This document shows, piece after piece, positions 8,210 to 16,622 of a stretch of 64,000 bases of DNA. Source of the DNA: Endozoicomonas sp. SCSIO W0465 (GTDB taxonomy: Bacteria > Pseudomonadota > Gammaproteobacteria > Pseudomonadales > Endozoicomonadaceae). The notes beneath the pieces are model-generated. The model searched no databases, was not told where the DNA came from, and saw nothing but the letters and a program-made list of their open reading frames with translations. The position numbers and the translations under genes were made by a program. Where the stretch lies: the NCBI RefSeq assembly GCF_023716865.1, contig NZ_CP092417.1, forward strand, positions 474,001 through 538,000, given 5' to 3'. The first letter of the stretch is position 1. Every line of letters starts with the position of its first letter.

Positions 8210-10978
8210 CTAAACCGGATCAATCGGACGCTGGTTTCCAGTTGGGTGTTGAGGTGGATGGGAAGACTTATATTGACTACCAATGACATAAGCAACCACA
8301 CTACCAAACAGTTTAAGAGCCTCTTTATGCTTCCGGTAACCTGCTTCTTCTTGTGCCTTGTCAATCCAGGTTCTTAAGTCATGCAGATCATCCAGGCTAT
8401 CGAGTTCTCTGATTTCCTTGAGCGCCAGACCTTCAGATATTTCTCCTCTGCGAAATCTGATAATCAGACGGCCACAGGGGCGGTCCCGGAGAGATTGTAA
8501 GAAATCCTCTGATGACAAGTGCTGAATTTCATGGTGGGAGGGATGATAGAGATCAGGCGTTTCCCTGCTCTGGGCTGTCTGTAGTGTGTGGCTGCGCTCC
8601 TGGCCTTCAGATGCCACAGAAATAACCTGTTTACTATTATCAATCAGTGTTCTGGCTATTTTTCTATGCCAGTTGGAAGTTTTTTCCTGAACTACGCGAT
8701 GGAATGTACCGAATGCACTATTAATTTCTTTATCAAGCAACTGTTGCAATGCTGCATGTTTAAGGATAATTATGGCAGCCTCTTCATCACTCATCGCCCC
8801 AAACGGCTTTTTGTTGAGAAGCTCACTTCGCTGTTTGGCTTCTTCCAGGCTATTGCCAACTTCTTCCATTGATTTTATAGACTGGAGCAAATGGTCAACC
8901 ATTGGTTCCACCTGTCGCTTGGCCAGTGAGCGCAGTGTGGCAACTTCTTCTCGTCCAGTTCTTAATCGTTTGCCGAACAATTGTCTTGTATAATCAGGCT
9001 GCCTTTTGATTATTTTGGCCATTCGCTTTTCATTAATTTTTGTATTTGCATGATCACCAGCCATTTCAGCAAAAAATAAAGCCACAAAGCACAAGGCACC
9101 ATTTAAAGTAATCTTGGGAGCTGCCGGGGTTATATCGATAGTATTGCCTCTTTTCACAGCTATCTTGAAAATTTTCACTACGTTAGAATACAACGTGCCT
9201 TTGACCTGACTATAGAAATACCCCTGAGTCATCCCTTTCAAAACTCCGGCAGACTTAAAAGCAGTAGATACTTTTTGGGGTTCAATAGCGGAATTATCAA
9301 GATCTGGCTGATCTGCAATGCTGCTGTCACGACTCATCCAGTGTGGGATAATTCGTTGCATCCACTTATCATTACTTGTTTTAATTTGATGACCGTGAAT
9401 CATTAACTGTTTATTTCTGGAAACACGTTTGAACAGTTCTTCCCTTTTTTCATGAGGCATATCTTTGAATTTTGAATCCCATAGGTTTTGAAGATCCTCT
9501 ATATGCCGATTTTCAAGGATAGTTCGACTGATAACTACATTCTCAATAAGCTTGTCAAAGAAAAATAAATTGGCTTTCAGCTTTTTCCTTCGTTTAAAAT
9601 ACAGTGCTTTCTCTTTCTCTAAGGCAATAGACTCTGAAATTGTCTTGTGTTCTTTTTCTGCCATTTTCTTTAGTTTGATCGCTTGTTTTTCTAGCTCAGC
9701 ATAAGCATTGTATATCTGTGTAAAGGTCTTATATGTACATCGATAACGAAGCTTCTTTATTAGTTTTTTTCTTTTTTGATCATTTGCTTTATCAAAGTTG
9801 GCATGATCAAAATCAGCAAATTTTTTGATTTGTTTAAGTCCTCTGACCATCCTGACTCTACGCCAGAGTGCCGTGCCAGAAGACCAAAAAACGAGATAGC
9901 CAATATCAGAGACCAGTCCGACAGCAACAGCGATACCGATGACCATTCCAGCGGGTGGAAAAATAGCTGTGAGAATGCCACCGGCGACAAGACCACAGAA
10001 AATTAAAATCTGATTTAGTTTGTTGCGCAAAAGTGTTCTCTTAACTCTGTTGCCAACATCTGTAATGTGTATCTTTGAGAAAAAACGTTCTCCTGAAGCA
10101 AGTTTTTGAATATGTTTACAGTCTTCTTTCTCAATAAAGTGATCTGTCTTCCTCGGCTCAGATAGTTGTGGAGGAGAAGGTAGCTGCCGATGATTGCTTG
10201 CTGCATTGTCGGTAACGTGTATTTTGTTACCTGTCACTGATTTTTGTTCCTCAATAGGCAGGACCAGGTTGTTTCTCAATGCTTTTTTAAATTCAAGCAT
10301 TCGTTCAAAAGTAAATGATTTTTCATCGGCTATTCCCGCCTTTTTTAATAAATCTTTAATATATTGGTATTGTTGTTCGGGATGTACACCATACTGCTGT
10401 CTTCCCTGAAATTGTTGTTGAGTCGCTGGTAACCCGGATTTTTTTTCATACTGAATAGCCAGATGAATTTTCCTATGGAGATGCGGCAGGATTATTTGTT
10501 GCAGGAAACCTTCAGGTAATATTTCTCCTTTACGCAAATACTCATAGGCCATGTCCATGCTACTGAGTTGAGAGGATTTGATGACAGCTTCTATCGTTTC
10601 TGTACTGATAGCAACTTTTCCATCCGAAATACCCAATCGGCCATCGTCTGACCGATGCAGTTTGACGGATCGCCCAGTATGCAGCTTTATTGCAGCAAGC
10701 ACTTTCTGCGGGTTATTAGGATTGTGTTTTGTGAGGTCGTCAACCAGTTCACTTACTTTTATTGAGGGTGGGGGGTGAATAATGCTGTTTATTGTTTTCT
10801 TGCAGAAAGAAATTAAACGATTGTGCCAATATTTCGATTCAATATGCTCAGCCTTCTGAATAGTGGCTGTTGACGCTTCCCCCCCGACTTTACTGGCGTG
10901 TTGACCCTTACCATGATCGGATAGGGGATGTCCTGCGCTGCGCGAAGATATATGGTCTGATGATGGTATACGAGGCAT
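8210..10978 (-). CDS. Large hypothetical membrane protein, possible secreted effector
   Basis: I do not recognise this 922-residue protein. The first 45 residues are rich in Ser, His and Gly with no signal peptide, as is common in type III secreted proteins. Two closely spaced hydrophobic segments (about 321-341 and 344-366) contain Gly- and Ala-rich sequence ending in IGYLVFW, resembling a membrane-inserting hairpin. A third weaker one lies near 624-641 (LNGALCFVALFFAEMAG). Residues about 395-480 are strongly basic and helical, probably coiled coil. It is a single-gene unit; the upstream 270 bp is AT-rich. The build (polar N-terminus, hairpin, coiled coil) resembles effectors that insert in host membranes, but that is inference only. 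Confidence 0.7.
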   Translation of the reverse strand: MPRIPSSDHISSRSAGHPLSDHGKGQHASKVGGEASTATIQKAEHIESKYWHNRLISFCKKTINSIIHPPPSIKVSELVDDLTKHNPNNPQKVLAAIKLHTGRSVKLHRSDDGRLGISDGKVAISTETIEAVIKSSQLSSMDMAYEYLRKGEILPEGFLQQIILPHLHRKIHLAIQYEKKSGLPATQQQFQGRQQYGVHPEQQYQYIKDLLKKAGIADEKSFTFERMLEFKKALRNNLVLPIEEQKSVTGNKIHVTDNAASNHRQLPSPPQLSEPRKTDHFIEKEDCKHIQKLASGERFFSKIHITDVGNRVKRTLLRNKLNQILIFCGLVAGGILTAIFPPAGMVIGIAVAVGLVSDIGYLVFWSSGTALWRRVRMVRGLKQIKKFADFDHANFDKANDQKRKKLIKKLRYRCTYKTFTQIYNAYAELEKQAIKLKKMAEKEHKTISESIALEKEKALYFKRRKKLKANLFFFDKLIENVVISRTILENRHIEDLQNLWDSKFKDMPHEKREELFKRVSRNKQLMIHGHQIKTSNDKWMQRIIPHWMSRDSSIADQPDLDNSAIEPQKVSTAFKSAGVLKGMTQGYFYSQVKGTLYSNVVKIFKIAVKRGNTIDITPAAPKITLNGALCFVALFFAEMAGDHANTKINEKRMAKIIKRQPDYTRQLFGKRLRTGREEVATLRSLAKRQVEPMVDHLLQSIKSMEEVGNSLEEAKQRSELLNKKPFGAMSDEEAAIIILKHAALQQLLDKEINSAFGTFHRVVQEKTSNWHRKIARTLIDNSKQVISVASEGQERSHTLQTAQSRETPDLYHPSHHEIQHLSSEDFLQSLRDRPCGRLIIRFRRGEISEGLALKEIRELDSLDDLHDLRTWIDKAQEEAGYRKHKEALKLFGSVVAYVIGSQYKSSHPPQHPTGNQRPIDPV

Positions 10979-11169
10979 TCCCCATTCCCTAATGGTAACC
11001 CTTATTTAAAGGTTGTTTTGTTTAATAAATATTTATAAAAATAAAAACTCGTCTGCCCAGCAAACAGGACAGACAAAAGGTAGCTTTTCCCTGCTTCCTG
11101 AAACTTAACCGGTTGCTCAGTTAAATATAGACAATCAGTGTTTTCATATTGAACCTGAGAGTGGCTACG

Positions 11170-11195
11170 TCTCCTGCCTCAGAGGTAGCAGGAGA
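11170..11195. other. Stem-loop downstream of folA
   Basis: TCTCCTGC and GCAGGAGA form a perfect 8-bp stem around a 10-base loop. It sits 50-80 bp beyond the folA stop codon, but no T-run follows on either strand. It could be a factor-independent terminator without a good tail or an RNA 3'-end stabiliser. Confidence 0.35.
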
Positions 11196-11247
11196 TGGAA
11201 CTTATGCCCTGAGGGGAGAAGGAAGAAAAAGCGTTATGCTCTGACAT

Positions 11248-11769
11248 TCAGGCCTTATCAAGCACCAGATAACTGTGTGTCAGTGGCTGATCATCTTCAG
11301 ATTTAACATCCTCCCGGGAGATTTCCTGCCACTCTTGTCGGCTGATATCCGGGAAAAAGGCATCACCGTCAAAACGTTGACACACCCGGGTCAGATAAAG
11401 CCGGTCAGCCCGGTCAATCGCCTGTCGATAAATCTGTTCGCCACCAATGATCATGATTTCTTCGTTCCCGTTGGTCAGAGCGGGAGCCTCCGCCATGATC
11501 AACGCTTCAGCCAGTGCAATCGCATCATTCAGGCTGTGGACTACGTTTACTCCATCATGTTGCCAGTCTTTATCCCGGGTAATAACGATATTGGTTCTGC
11601 CAGGCAGAGGCTTGCTCAGGGAGTCAAAGGTTTTTCGGCCCATGATGACCGGTTTCCCCATGGTGACGGCCTTGAAGTAGCGCAGGTCTCTCGGCAGATA
11701 CCAGGGCATTTTATTGTTGATGCCAATTACATTGTTATCTGCCACTGCAGCTATCAAGGCCAGCTTCAT
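11248..11769 (-). CDS. folA: Dihydrofolate reductase
   Basis: FolA reduces dihydrofolate to tetrahydrofolate with NADPH, in the cytoplasm, to support thymidylate and purine synthesis; it is the trimethoprim target. The 173-residue protein shows the family motifs in order: MKLALIAAVADNNVIG at the N-terminus, MPWYLPRDLRYFK with the catalytic acid at Asp28, KPVIMGRKTFDSL, PGRTNIVITRD, and EEIMIIGGEQIYRQA for NADPH binding. Length is slightly above the E. coli enzyme (159). It lies 57 bp downstream of thiI on the same strand and may share its transcript. Confidence 0.96.
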   Translation of the reverse strand: MKLALIAAVADNNVIGINNKMPWYLPRDLRYFKAVTMGKPVIMGRKTFDSLSKPLPGRTNIVITRDKDWQHDGVNVVHSLNDAIALAEALIMAEAPALTNGNEEIMIIGGEQIYRQAIDRADRLYLTRVCQRFDGDAFFPDISRQEWQEISREDVKSEDDQPLTHSYLVLDKA

Positions 11770-11826
11770 CGGTGTTTACTCCAGTTTGATCCATAATACT
11801 CTCGGAAAGCGTGTTGTGGTTAACAA

Positions 11827-13290
11827 TTATTGTTCAGCCTTTGGGTTGAAGACCCCAACATTTTCATGTCCTTCTTCACGAAGGTGCATGGCATGCAGCT
11901 GACTCATGACACCCCTTTCGCAGTAGAGCAGGTAATGACGGGCTTTGTCCAGCTCAGGGAAGCGAGTGCGAAGCTGATAGAAAGGAATGGTCACCACCTC
12001 TCGCCCGGGCATGGTAAATGGCTTTATCTCTTCTTCTGTCGGGTGACGAATGTCGATAATCACGTCACCCTGGTGAACCTCATTAACTACTTCAATTTCT
12101 TCCCGGGTCAGGTCGTCCGCAATGATATCGTGGATAGAGACCACTCTCCGGCTCTGGATAGCCTCTTCGAGGATATCGAAGTCAAACCGTTCTTCTTCTG
12201 CGGTAATTTTCTCTTCCCTGGCCCGGGTTGTAGGGTTTTTCGAGATAACCGCACAGTATTCCGGAATATTACGAACGAACTCCTCAGTACCGATTTGTAT
12301 GGATATATCGATGATCGCCTGCTTATCCATGGTAATCAGAGGCCTGAGCACCAGGGCATCGGTAACCGAGTCAATTACCGCGAGGTTAGGCAGTGTCTGG
12401 CTGGAAACCTGACCAATAGCTTCGCCAGTGACCAGCGCAGCCATCTCCATCTCGCCGGCCACCTTACTGGCTGCCCTGAGCATCATCCGCTTGAGAATAA
12501 CGCCCATCTGGGCGTTGTCCACTTTGGTCAGTATTTCTTCAACAACGCCTTCAAAGGGTACGGTAATGAACTTAACCTGGCGAGAAGAACCAAAGCGGTT
12601 CCACAGGTAAAAAGCCACTTCTTTTACTGCCAGTTCATGAGCATGCCCACCCAGGTTGAAGAAGCAGAAGTGAGTTCGGATGCCACGCTTCATGGTCAGA
12701 AAGCTCGACACCGTAGAGTCAAAACCGCCGGAAATCAGGGAAAGAACCGGCTCCTGAGACCCCAGGGGATAGCCACCCAGACCTTCTCCCCGCTTTTGGG
12801 TCATAAAATAGCGGTCATTCCTGATATCAATACGAACCGTTATGTCAGGATTTTTAAGGCTGACCCCACTGGCCTCGGTCTGTTGGTTAAGGCCTCCTCC
12901 GACAAATCGTTCTACCTCAATGGACTGGAAATCGTGCTTACCCGTCCGGTTGCAGCGAACGCAGAACGTTTTGCCAGCCAGTGTCTCTGAATGAGCCTCG
13001 ACGGCTTTTTCCAGAATATCGTCCAGGCTGACCAGCTTGTGTTCTGCAACCTGCAGCCAGTAGGCAATCCCCGGAATATGGCTTAACAGGTCACCAACTT
13101 CTGCCACCAGGATCCCATCATTGCTACTGGTCGTGACTTCAATATGATCCCATACACCCGCGACATCGATATTCTCATCCACGCGCTTAAGAATGGTGCG
13201 AATGTTTTTTCGCAGCATTTTGATAAAGCGTTTTCTTACCGGGGCACTTTTAATCGTGATTTCCGGAAACAGTTTGATGATGAACTTCAT
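11827..13290 (-). CDS. thiI: tRNA 4-thiouridine sulfurtransferase with rhodanese domain
   Basis: ThiI adenylates and thiolates uridine 8 of tRNA and helps supply sulfur for the thiamine thiazole. The 487-residue protein has an N-terminal ferredoxin-like and THUMP region (about 1-165), the pyrophosphatase loop SGGFDSTVSSF near residue 190, and a C-terminal rhodanese domain with the active-site Cys in YLLYCERGVMS near residue 456. The C-terminal domain marks the long, E. coli-like form. Divergent placement next to glnA is also how I remember the Pseudomonas arrangement. Confidence 0.96.
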   Translation of the reverse strand: MKFIIKLFPEITIKSAPVRKRFIKMLRKNIRTILKRVDENIDVAGVWDHIEVTTSSNDGILVAEVGDLLSHIPGIAYWLQVAEHKLVSLDDILEKAVEAHSETLAGKTFCVRCNRTGKHDFQSIEVERFVGGGLNQQTEASGVSLKNPDITVRIDIRNDRYFMTQKRGEGLGGYPLGSQEPVLSLISGGFDSTVSSFLTMKRGIRTHFCFFNLGGHAHELAVKEVAFYLWNRFGSSRQVKFITVPFEGVVEEILTKVDNAQMGVILKRMMLRAASKVAGEMEMAALVTGEAIGQVSSQTLPNLAVIDSVTDALVLRPLITMDKQAIIDISIQIGTEEFVRNIPEYCAVISKNPTTRAREEKITAEEERFDFDILEEAIQSRRVVSIHDIIADDLTREEIEVVNEVHQGDVIIDIRHPTEEEIKPFTMPGREVVTIPFYQLRTRFPELDKARHYLLYCERGVMSQLHAMHLREEGHENVGVFNPKAEQ

Positions 13291-13581
13291 GGATCAGGAG
13301 ACCTTGAGGAATAGTTTGGGGATTAGCTTGAGTAATAAAAAGCTGGCTGGATAGTCCGGGCAGGTAGGGCGGATAACATAACCATTAATTAATGGCACAT
13401 TATACCGAATAACCGGGTACTCTGGCACCCTTAAAGCACGCTGCTGGATACTCCTGAGAACGGGTTTAAATGAGCGTTGCCCAGTGTTTACCTTTATGTA
13501 GATAAGTAAGGCTGCAAATCCCTTTTCAAAGGGGGTACACTGTCTGTCGCTTTTTGTCAGATAGGTGTTTCAAAAACCGCT

Positions 13582-13598
13582 TGCACTTATTTGGTGCA
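13582..13598. promoter_or_regulatory. NtrC binding site upstream of glnA
   Basis: TGCACTTATTTGGTGCA matches the known NtrC consensus (TGCAC-N7-GTGCA) with both half-sites perfect. It lies about 270 bp upstream of the sigma-54 promoter, in the usual enhancer position. Confidence 0.8.
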
Positions 13599-13612
13599 TT
13601 TCTGTTTTTTCT

Positions 13613-13630
13613 TGCACCGTATCGGGTGGA
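13613..13630. promoter_or_regulatory. Weaker second NtrC-like site
   Basis: TGCACCGTATCGGGTGGA has a perfect left half-site and a degenerate right half-site one base further away than usual. It lies 31 bp, about three helical turns, from the strong site, which is the spacing expected for cooperative NtrC dimers. Confidence 0.45.
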
Positions 13631-13852
13631 CTTCTTACAGATCTCGCGGTGTCGTACATCGTTCAGGTGCGTGAGAGCTGAGAACGGGTGTACTTTGAGT
13701 AGTCTGAAGATGATAAGGCGAACAATAACGGTGTGAACTGATCTGGTATTTGGTTGTTTTCCGGTCTTTTCCTGCTCATTTTTTGCCTTTTTTCAGACTT
13801 TTCATTGAAGAATACTTTTTTGTCCATCCCATCTGATTAAGGTTGCAGAATA

Positions 13853-13868
13853 TGGCATGGTTATTGCG
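13853..13868 (+). promoter_or_regulatory. Sigma-54 promoter of glnA
   Basis: TGGCATGGTTATTGCG has the invariant GG at 13854-13855 and GC at 13866-13867, twelve bases apart as required for -24/-12 promoters recognised by RpoN. Transcription should start near 13879, giving a leader of about 150 bases before glnA. Confidence 0.8.
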
Positions 13869-14031
13869 CGCGCTTCAACAAGCGTATTTCTTTAGCTGTT
13901 GCTCGTTGATGAGACCTGAAAGCAAAGAGATTGATCAGTAAACCGCCTGATCTGAACACAGTCGTTGCCAGTGCGGTGTTTGCCCGGTTTTTTTTGTCCG
14001 GTTTTCTTGTCCTCTAGAGGGGAAATAATAA

Positions 14032-15435
14032 ATGTCGAAGACTCTTAGCCTGATTAAGGAACATGACGTTAAATGGGTCGATATGCGTTTCACCGATACC
14101 AAGGGTAAAGAGCAGCACGTATCGATTCCCATCAGTGAAATAGACGACGAATTCTTCGAAGTTGGCAAGATGTTCGACGGTTCCTCTATTGCCGGCTGGA
14201 AGGGCATTAACGAATCCGACATGATTCTGATGCCAGATGACAGCACAGCGACCATCGATCCCTTCACTGAAGCTGCCACTCTGAACCTGCGTTGTGACAT
14301 CGTTGAGCCGTCCACCATGCAGGGTTATGAGCGTGATCCACGCTCTGTTGCCAAGCGTGCTGAAGAGTATCTGAAGTCCACCGGTATTGCTGACACTGCT
14401 TTCTTTGGTCCTGAGCCAGAGTTCTTTGTTTTTGACGACGTTAAGTGGAGTGTTGACATCTCCGGTGCTTCTTACGAGGTTAACTCTGAAGAAGCTGCCT
14501 GGTCTTCCAACGCCAAATTTGAAGGCGGTAACATTGGCCACCGTCCAAAAGTTAAGGGCGGATACTTCCCGGTGCCACCGGTTGACTCCCTGCATGACCT
14601 GCGTGCTGCCATGTGCGATGCCATGGAAGCACAGGGCCTGGACGTTGAAGTTCATCACCACGAAGTAGGAACTGCCGGTCAGTGCGAAATCGGTGTTAAA
14701 TTCAACACCCTGGTAAAGAAGGCAGACGAAGTTCAGATTCTGAAGTACGCGGTTCATAACGTTGCTCATGCCTATGGCAAGACGGCTACCTTTATGCCGA
14801 AACCACTGGTAGGCGACAATGGTTCTGGCATGCACGTTCACATGTCTCTGTCCAAGAACGGTGAAAACCTGTTTGCCGGTGACGGCTATGCAGGTCTGTC
14901 TGAAGAAGCCCTGTACTACATCGGTGGTGTTATCAAGCATGCCAAGGCGATCAATGCGTTTGCCAATGCGTCTACTAACTCCTACAAGCGTCTGATTCCG
15001 GGCTTTGAGGCTCCGGTTATGCTGGCTTACTCTGCCCGCAACCGCTCTGCTTCTATCCGTATTCCCTACGTTAACAGCCCTAAGGCCCGTCGTATTGAAG
15101 TACGTTTCCCTGACCCGACTGCCAACCCATACCTGGCTTTTGCTGCCCTGATGATGGCTGGTCTGGACGGTATCAAGAACAAGATCCACCCCGGAGATGC
15201 GGCTGATAAGGATCTGTACGATCTGCCACCGGAAGAAGCCGCTGAGATCCCAACGGTTTGTGCCAGTTTTGAAGAAGCCCTGGCTGCCCTGGACGCTGAT
15301 CGTGAGTTCCTGACCGCCGGTGGCGTATTCACAGACGACATGATCGACGGTTACATTGAGCTCAAGAAGGAAGAGTGTCTTGCTGTCAGCCAGACAACTC
15401 ACCCGGTAGAGTTTGATCTGTACTATTCTGTCTAA
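14032..15435 (+). CDS. glnA: Glutamine synthetase, type I
   Basis: GlnA makes glutamine from glutamate, ammonia and ATP; it forms a cytoplasmic dodecamer. The 467-residue protein shows MFDGSSIAGWKGI near residue 47, the metal-binding FGPEPEFFVFD near 125, the ATP-binding KPLVGDNGSGMHVHMS near 257, and NRSASIRIP near 338. The tyrosine in DLYDLPPEEA near residue 397 is the adenylylation site, so activity is probably tuned by GlnE. The promoter region has NtrC sites and a sigma-54 promoter, consistent with induction under nitrogen limitation by the ntrB-ntrC pair downstream. A good intrinsic terminator follows. Confidence 0.98.
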   Translation: MSKTLSLIKEHDVKWVDMRFTDTKGKEQHVSIPISEIDDEFFEVGKMFDGSSIAGWKGINESDMILMPDDSTATIDPFTEAATLNLRCDIVEPSTMQGYERDPRSVAKRAEEYLKSTGIADTAFFGPEPEFFVFDDVKWSVDISGASYEVNSEEAAWSSNAKFEGGNIGHRPKVKGGYFPVPPVDSLHDLRAAMCDAMEAQGLDVEVHHHEVGTAGQCEIGVKFNTLVKKADEVQILKYAVHNVAHAYGKTATFMPKPLVGDNGSGMHVHMSLSKNGENLFAGDGYAGLSEEALYYIGGVIKHAKAINAFANASTNSYKRLIPGFEAPVMLAYSARNRSASIRIPYVNSPKARRIEVRFPDPTANPYLAFAALMMAGLDGIKNKIHPGDAADKDLYDLPPEEAAEIPTVCASFEEALAALDADREFLTAGGVFTDDMIDGYIELKKEECLAVSQTTHPVEFDLYYSV

Positions 15436-15486
15436 GGCGCCTGTATAAAGCACTTTTAGCGACCGAATAATCTGTTGTTTCACCTC

Positions 15487-15514
15487 AAGCCAGGGCAAAA
15501 GTTCTGGCTTTTTT
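15487..15514 (+). terminator. Intrinsic terminator of glnA
   Basis: AAGCCAG and CTGGCTT form a 7-bp stem with a 10-base loop, followed directly by a run of Ts. It sits 52 bp past the glnA stop codon and should isolate glnA from the DUF4124 gene and ntrB. Confidence 0.8.
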
Positions 15515-15713
15515 GTATCCGGGAATAGATGGCATCCCGTAAATACACGACTTTACGGATGTAATGGACAGGGTAACGCAGCACCAGTTACCGGGAAGCA
15601 ATTGCAGTATGTTTTTCCTGTTATTCCCTGTTATAAAGTATTGGTAACTATTAAGCTAACCAGTGTTCAACACGATACAGGTCGTGTAAAACTTCATCCG
15701 GGGCAAGAGGCTC

Positions 15714-16274
15714 ATGAATATAAAAGAGGTAATGGTTCGGTCTTTTCTGGCGGTTATTCTGCCTTTGGTATCCATGGAGTTTGCTTTTGGCGCTATCTAT
15801 AAAACGGTGGATAAGGACGGAAATGTGACCTTTACTGACTCGCGCCCTGCAGATCAGCCCAGTGAAGAGGTCAAGTTACGCCCGATTACGCCAATTTCTC
15901 CAGTACCGGGGAGTGAGCCTGAACCATTAAAATCTGCTCAAAAACCGAGCAGAGAGCTTTACTCCAGCCTGGAGATTATAGAGCCAGCCGATGATGCCAC
16001 GGTGCGTACCCAGGAAAATTTCATGGTAAAAATTGCGACAGCGCCAAAAATCCTTGCGGGTCACAAAGTGCGCCTGCTGCTTAATGGTCAGGTTGTAGGA
16101 GAGTCCCGGAGAAAGTTAACCTTTGAACTCAAGAATGTAGATCGTGGAACCCACAACCTTACTGTGGAGATCATTGATAACCAGGCCAACGTTATTAAGT
16201 CTTCCAGCAATACGATCCATGTACACCGAACCATATACACTCCCGCAGTCTCTATAAACCCTCCTGCCTCCTGA
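15714..16274 (+). CDS. DUF4124 domain-containing secreted protein
   Basis: This 186-residue protein has a signal peptide (hydrophobic FLAVILPLVSMEFAFG, cleavage near residue 26), followed directly by the short DUF4124 module (AIYKTVDKDGNVTFTDSRP). A proline-rich linker (about 55-80) leads to a beta-rich C-terminal region (about 85-175) resembling an Ig-like fold (HKVRLLLNGQVVG, GTHNLTVEIID). It is probably periplasmic. A DUF4124 gene between glnA and ntrB is a recurring arrangement in Pseudomonas relatives, but its role there is not known to me. It has its own spacing from ntrB, with an NtrC site in between. Confidence 0.8.
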   Translation: MNIKEVMVRSFLAVILPLVSMEFAFGAIYKTVDKDGNVTFTDSRPADQPSEEVKLRPITPISPVPGSEPEPLKSAQKPSRELYSSLEIIEPADDATVRTQENFMVKIATAPKILAGHKVRLLLNGQVVGESRRKLTFELKNVDRGTHNLTVEIIDNQANVIKSSSNTIHVHRTIYTPAVSINPPAS

Positions 16275-16375
16275 TGGCACTAAAAAGGGGGGAGAGTGAA
16301 CCACAGGTTTTCCCCTTCAACCACAAAATTGCCTCTAACTTAAACGCCATAAACCTGATGCTCTGATGATCAGAA

Positions 16376-16392
16376 TGCACTATTATGGTGCA
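16376..16392. promoter_or_regulatory. NtrC binding site upstream of ntrB
   Basis: TGCACTATTATGGTGCA is a perfect match to the NtrC consensus. It lies about 230 bp upstream of ntrB in a 348-bp gap that has no credible gene. I see no sigma-54 promoter near it, so it more likely mediates autoregulation of a sigma-70 promoter, as the site at the E. coli glnL promoter does. Confidence 0.75.
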
Positions 16393-16622
16393 ATTGAAAG
16401 TTAATAAGCCGGAATTATCGTTTAAACATCTTTTGAGTGGTTTACATTGGCATGGACTGGAGAAATTGAACCTCAGGCCGCTTGGACGTTTAGTTGCAAA
16501 AAGTCTGGTTTTCTATCCAGGGTGGTTTGAATTTTGCTTTCACAATACTCGATGCCATTTTCTTCAAAAATGAACGATATACCCAAAAGCTACGGGTATA
16601 AACGTAATAACAAGACCTGACC

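Larger units (their letters stand above)
13291..14031. other. glnA upstream regulatory region
   Basis: This 741-bp gap between the divergent thiI and glnA genes holds no credible gene. It contains one strong and one weaker NtrC-type site and a sigma-54 promoter (listed separately). Just before glnA, GAGGGGA at about 14016-14022 is a good ribosome-binding site for ATG 14032. Confidence 0.8.

Noticed and set aside
11830..12990. 386-codon frame antisense to thiI
   Set aside because: A shadow of the thiI gene, which has all its motifs on the minus strand; the composition of the antisense product is not protein-like.
14014..15498. Very long open frame antisense to glnA (494 codons)
   Set aside because: It mirrors glnA codon structure, has no ribosome-binding site or recognisable domain, and glnA on the other strand is certain.
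16385..16573. 62-codon frame upstream of ntrB
   Set aside because: Its start codon lies inside the NtrC site and there is no ribosome-binding site; it is more likely leader DNA.
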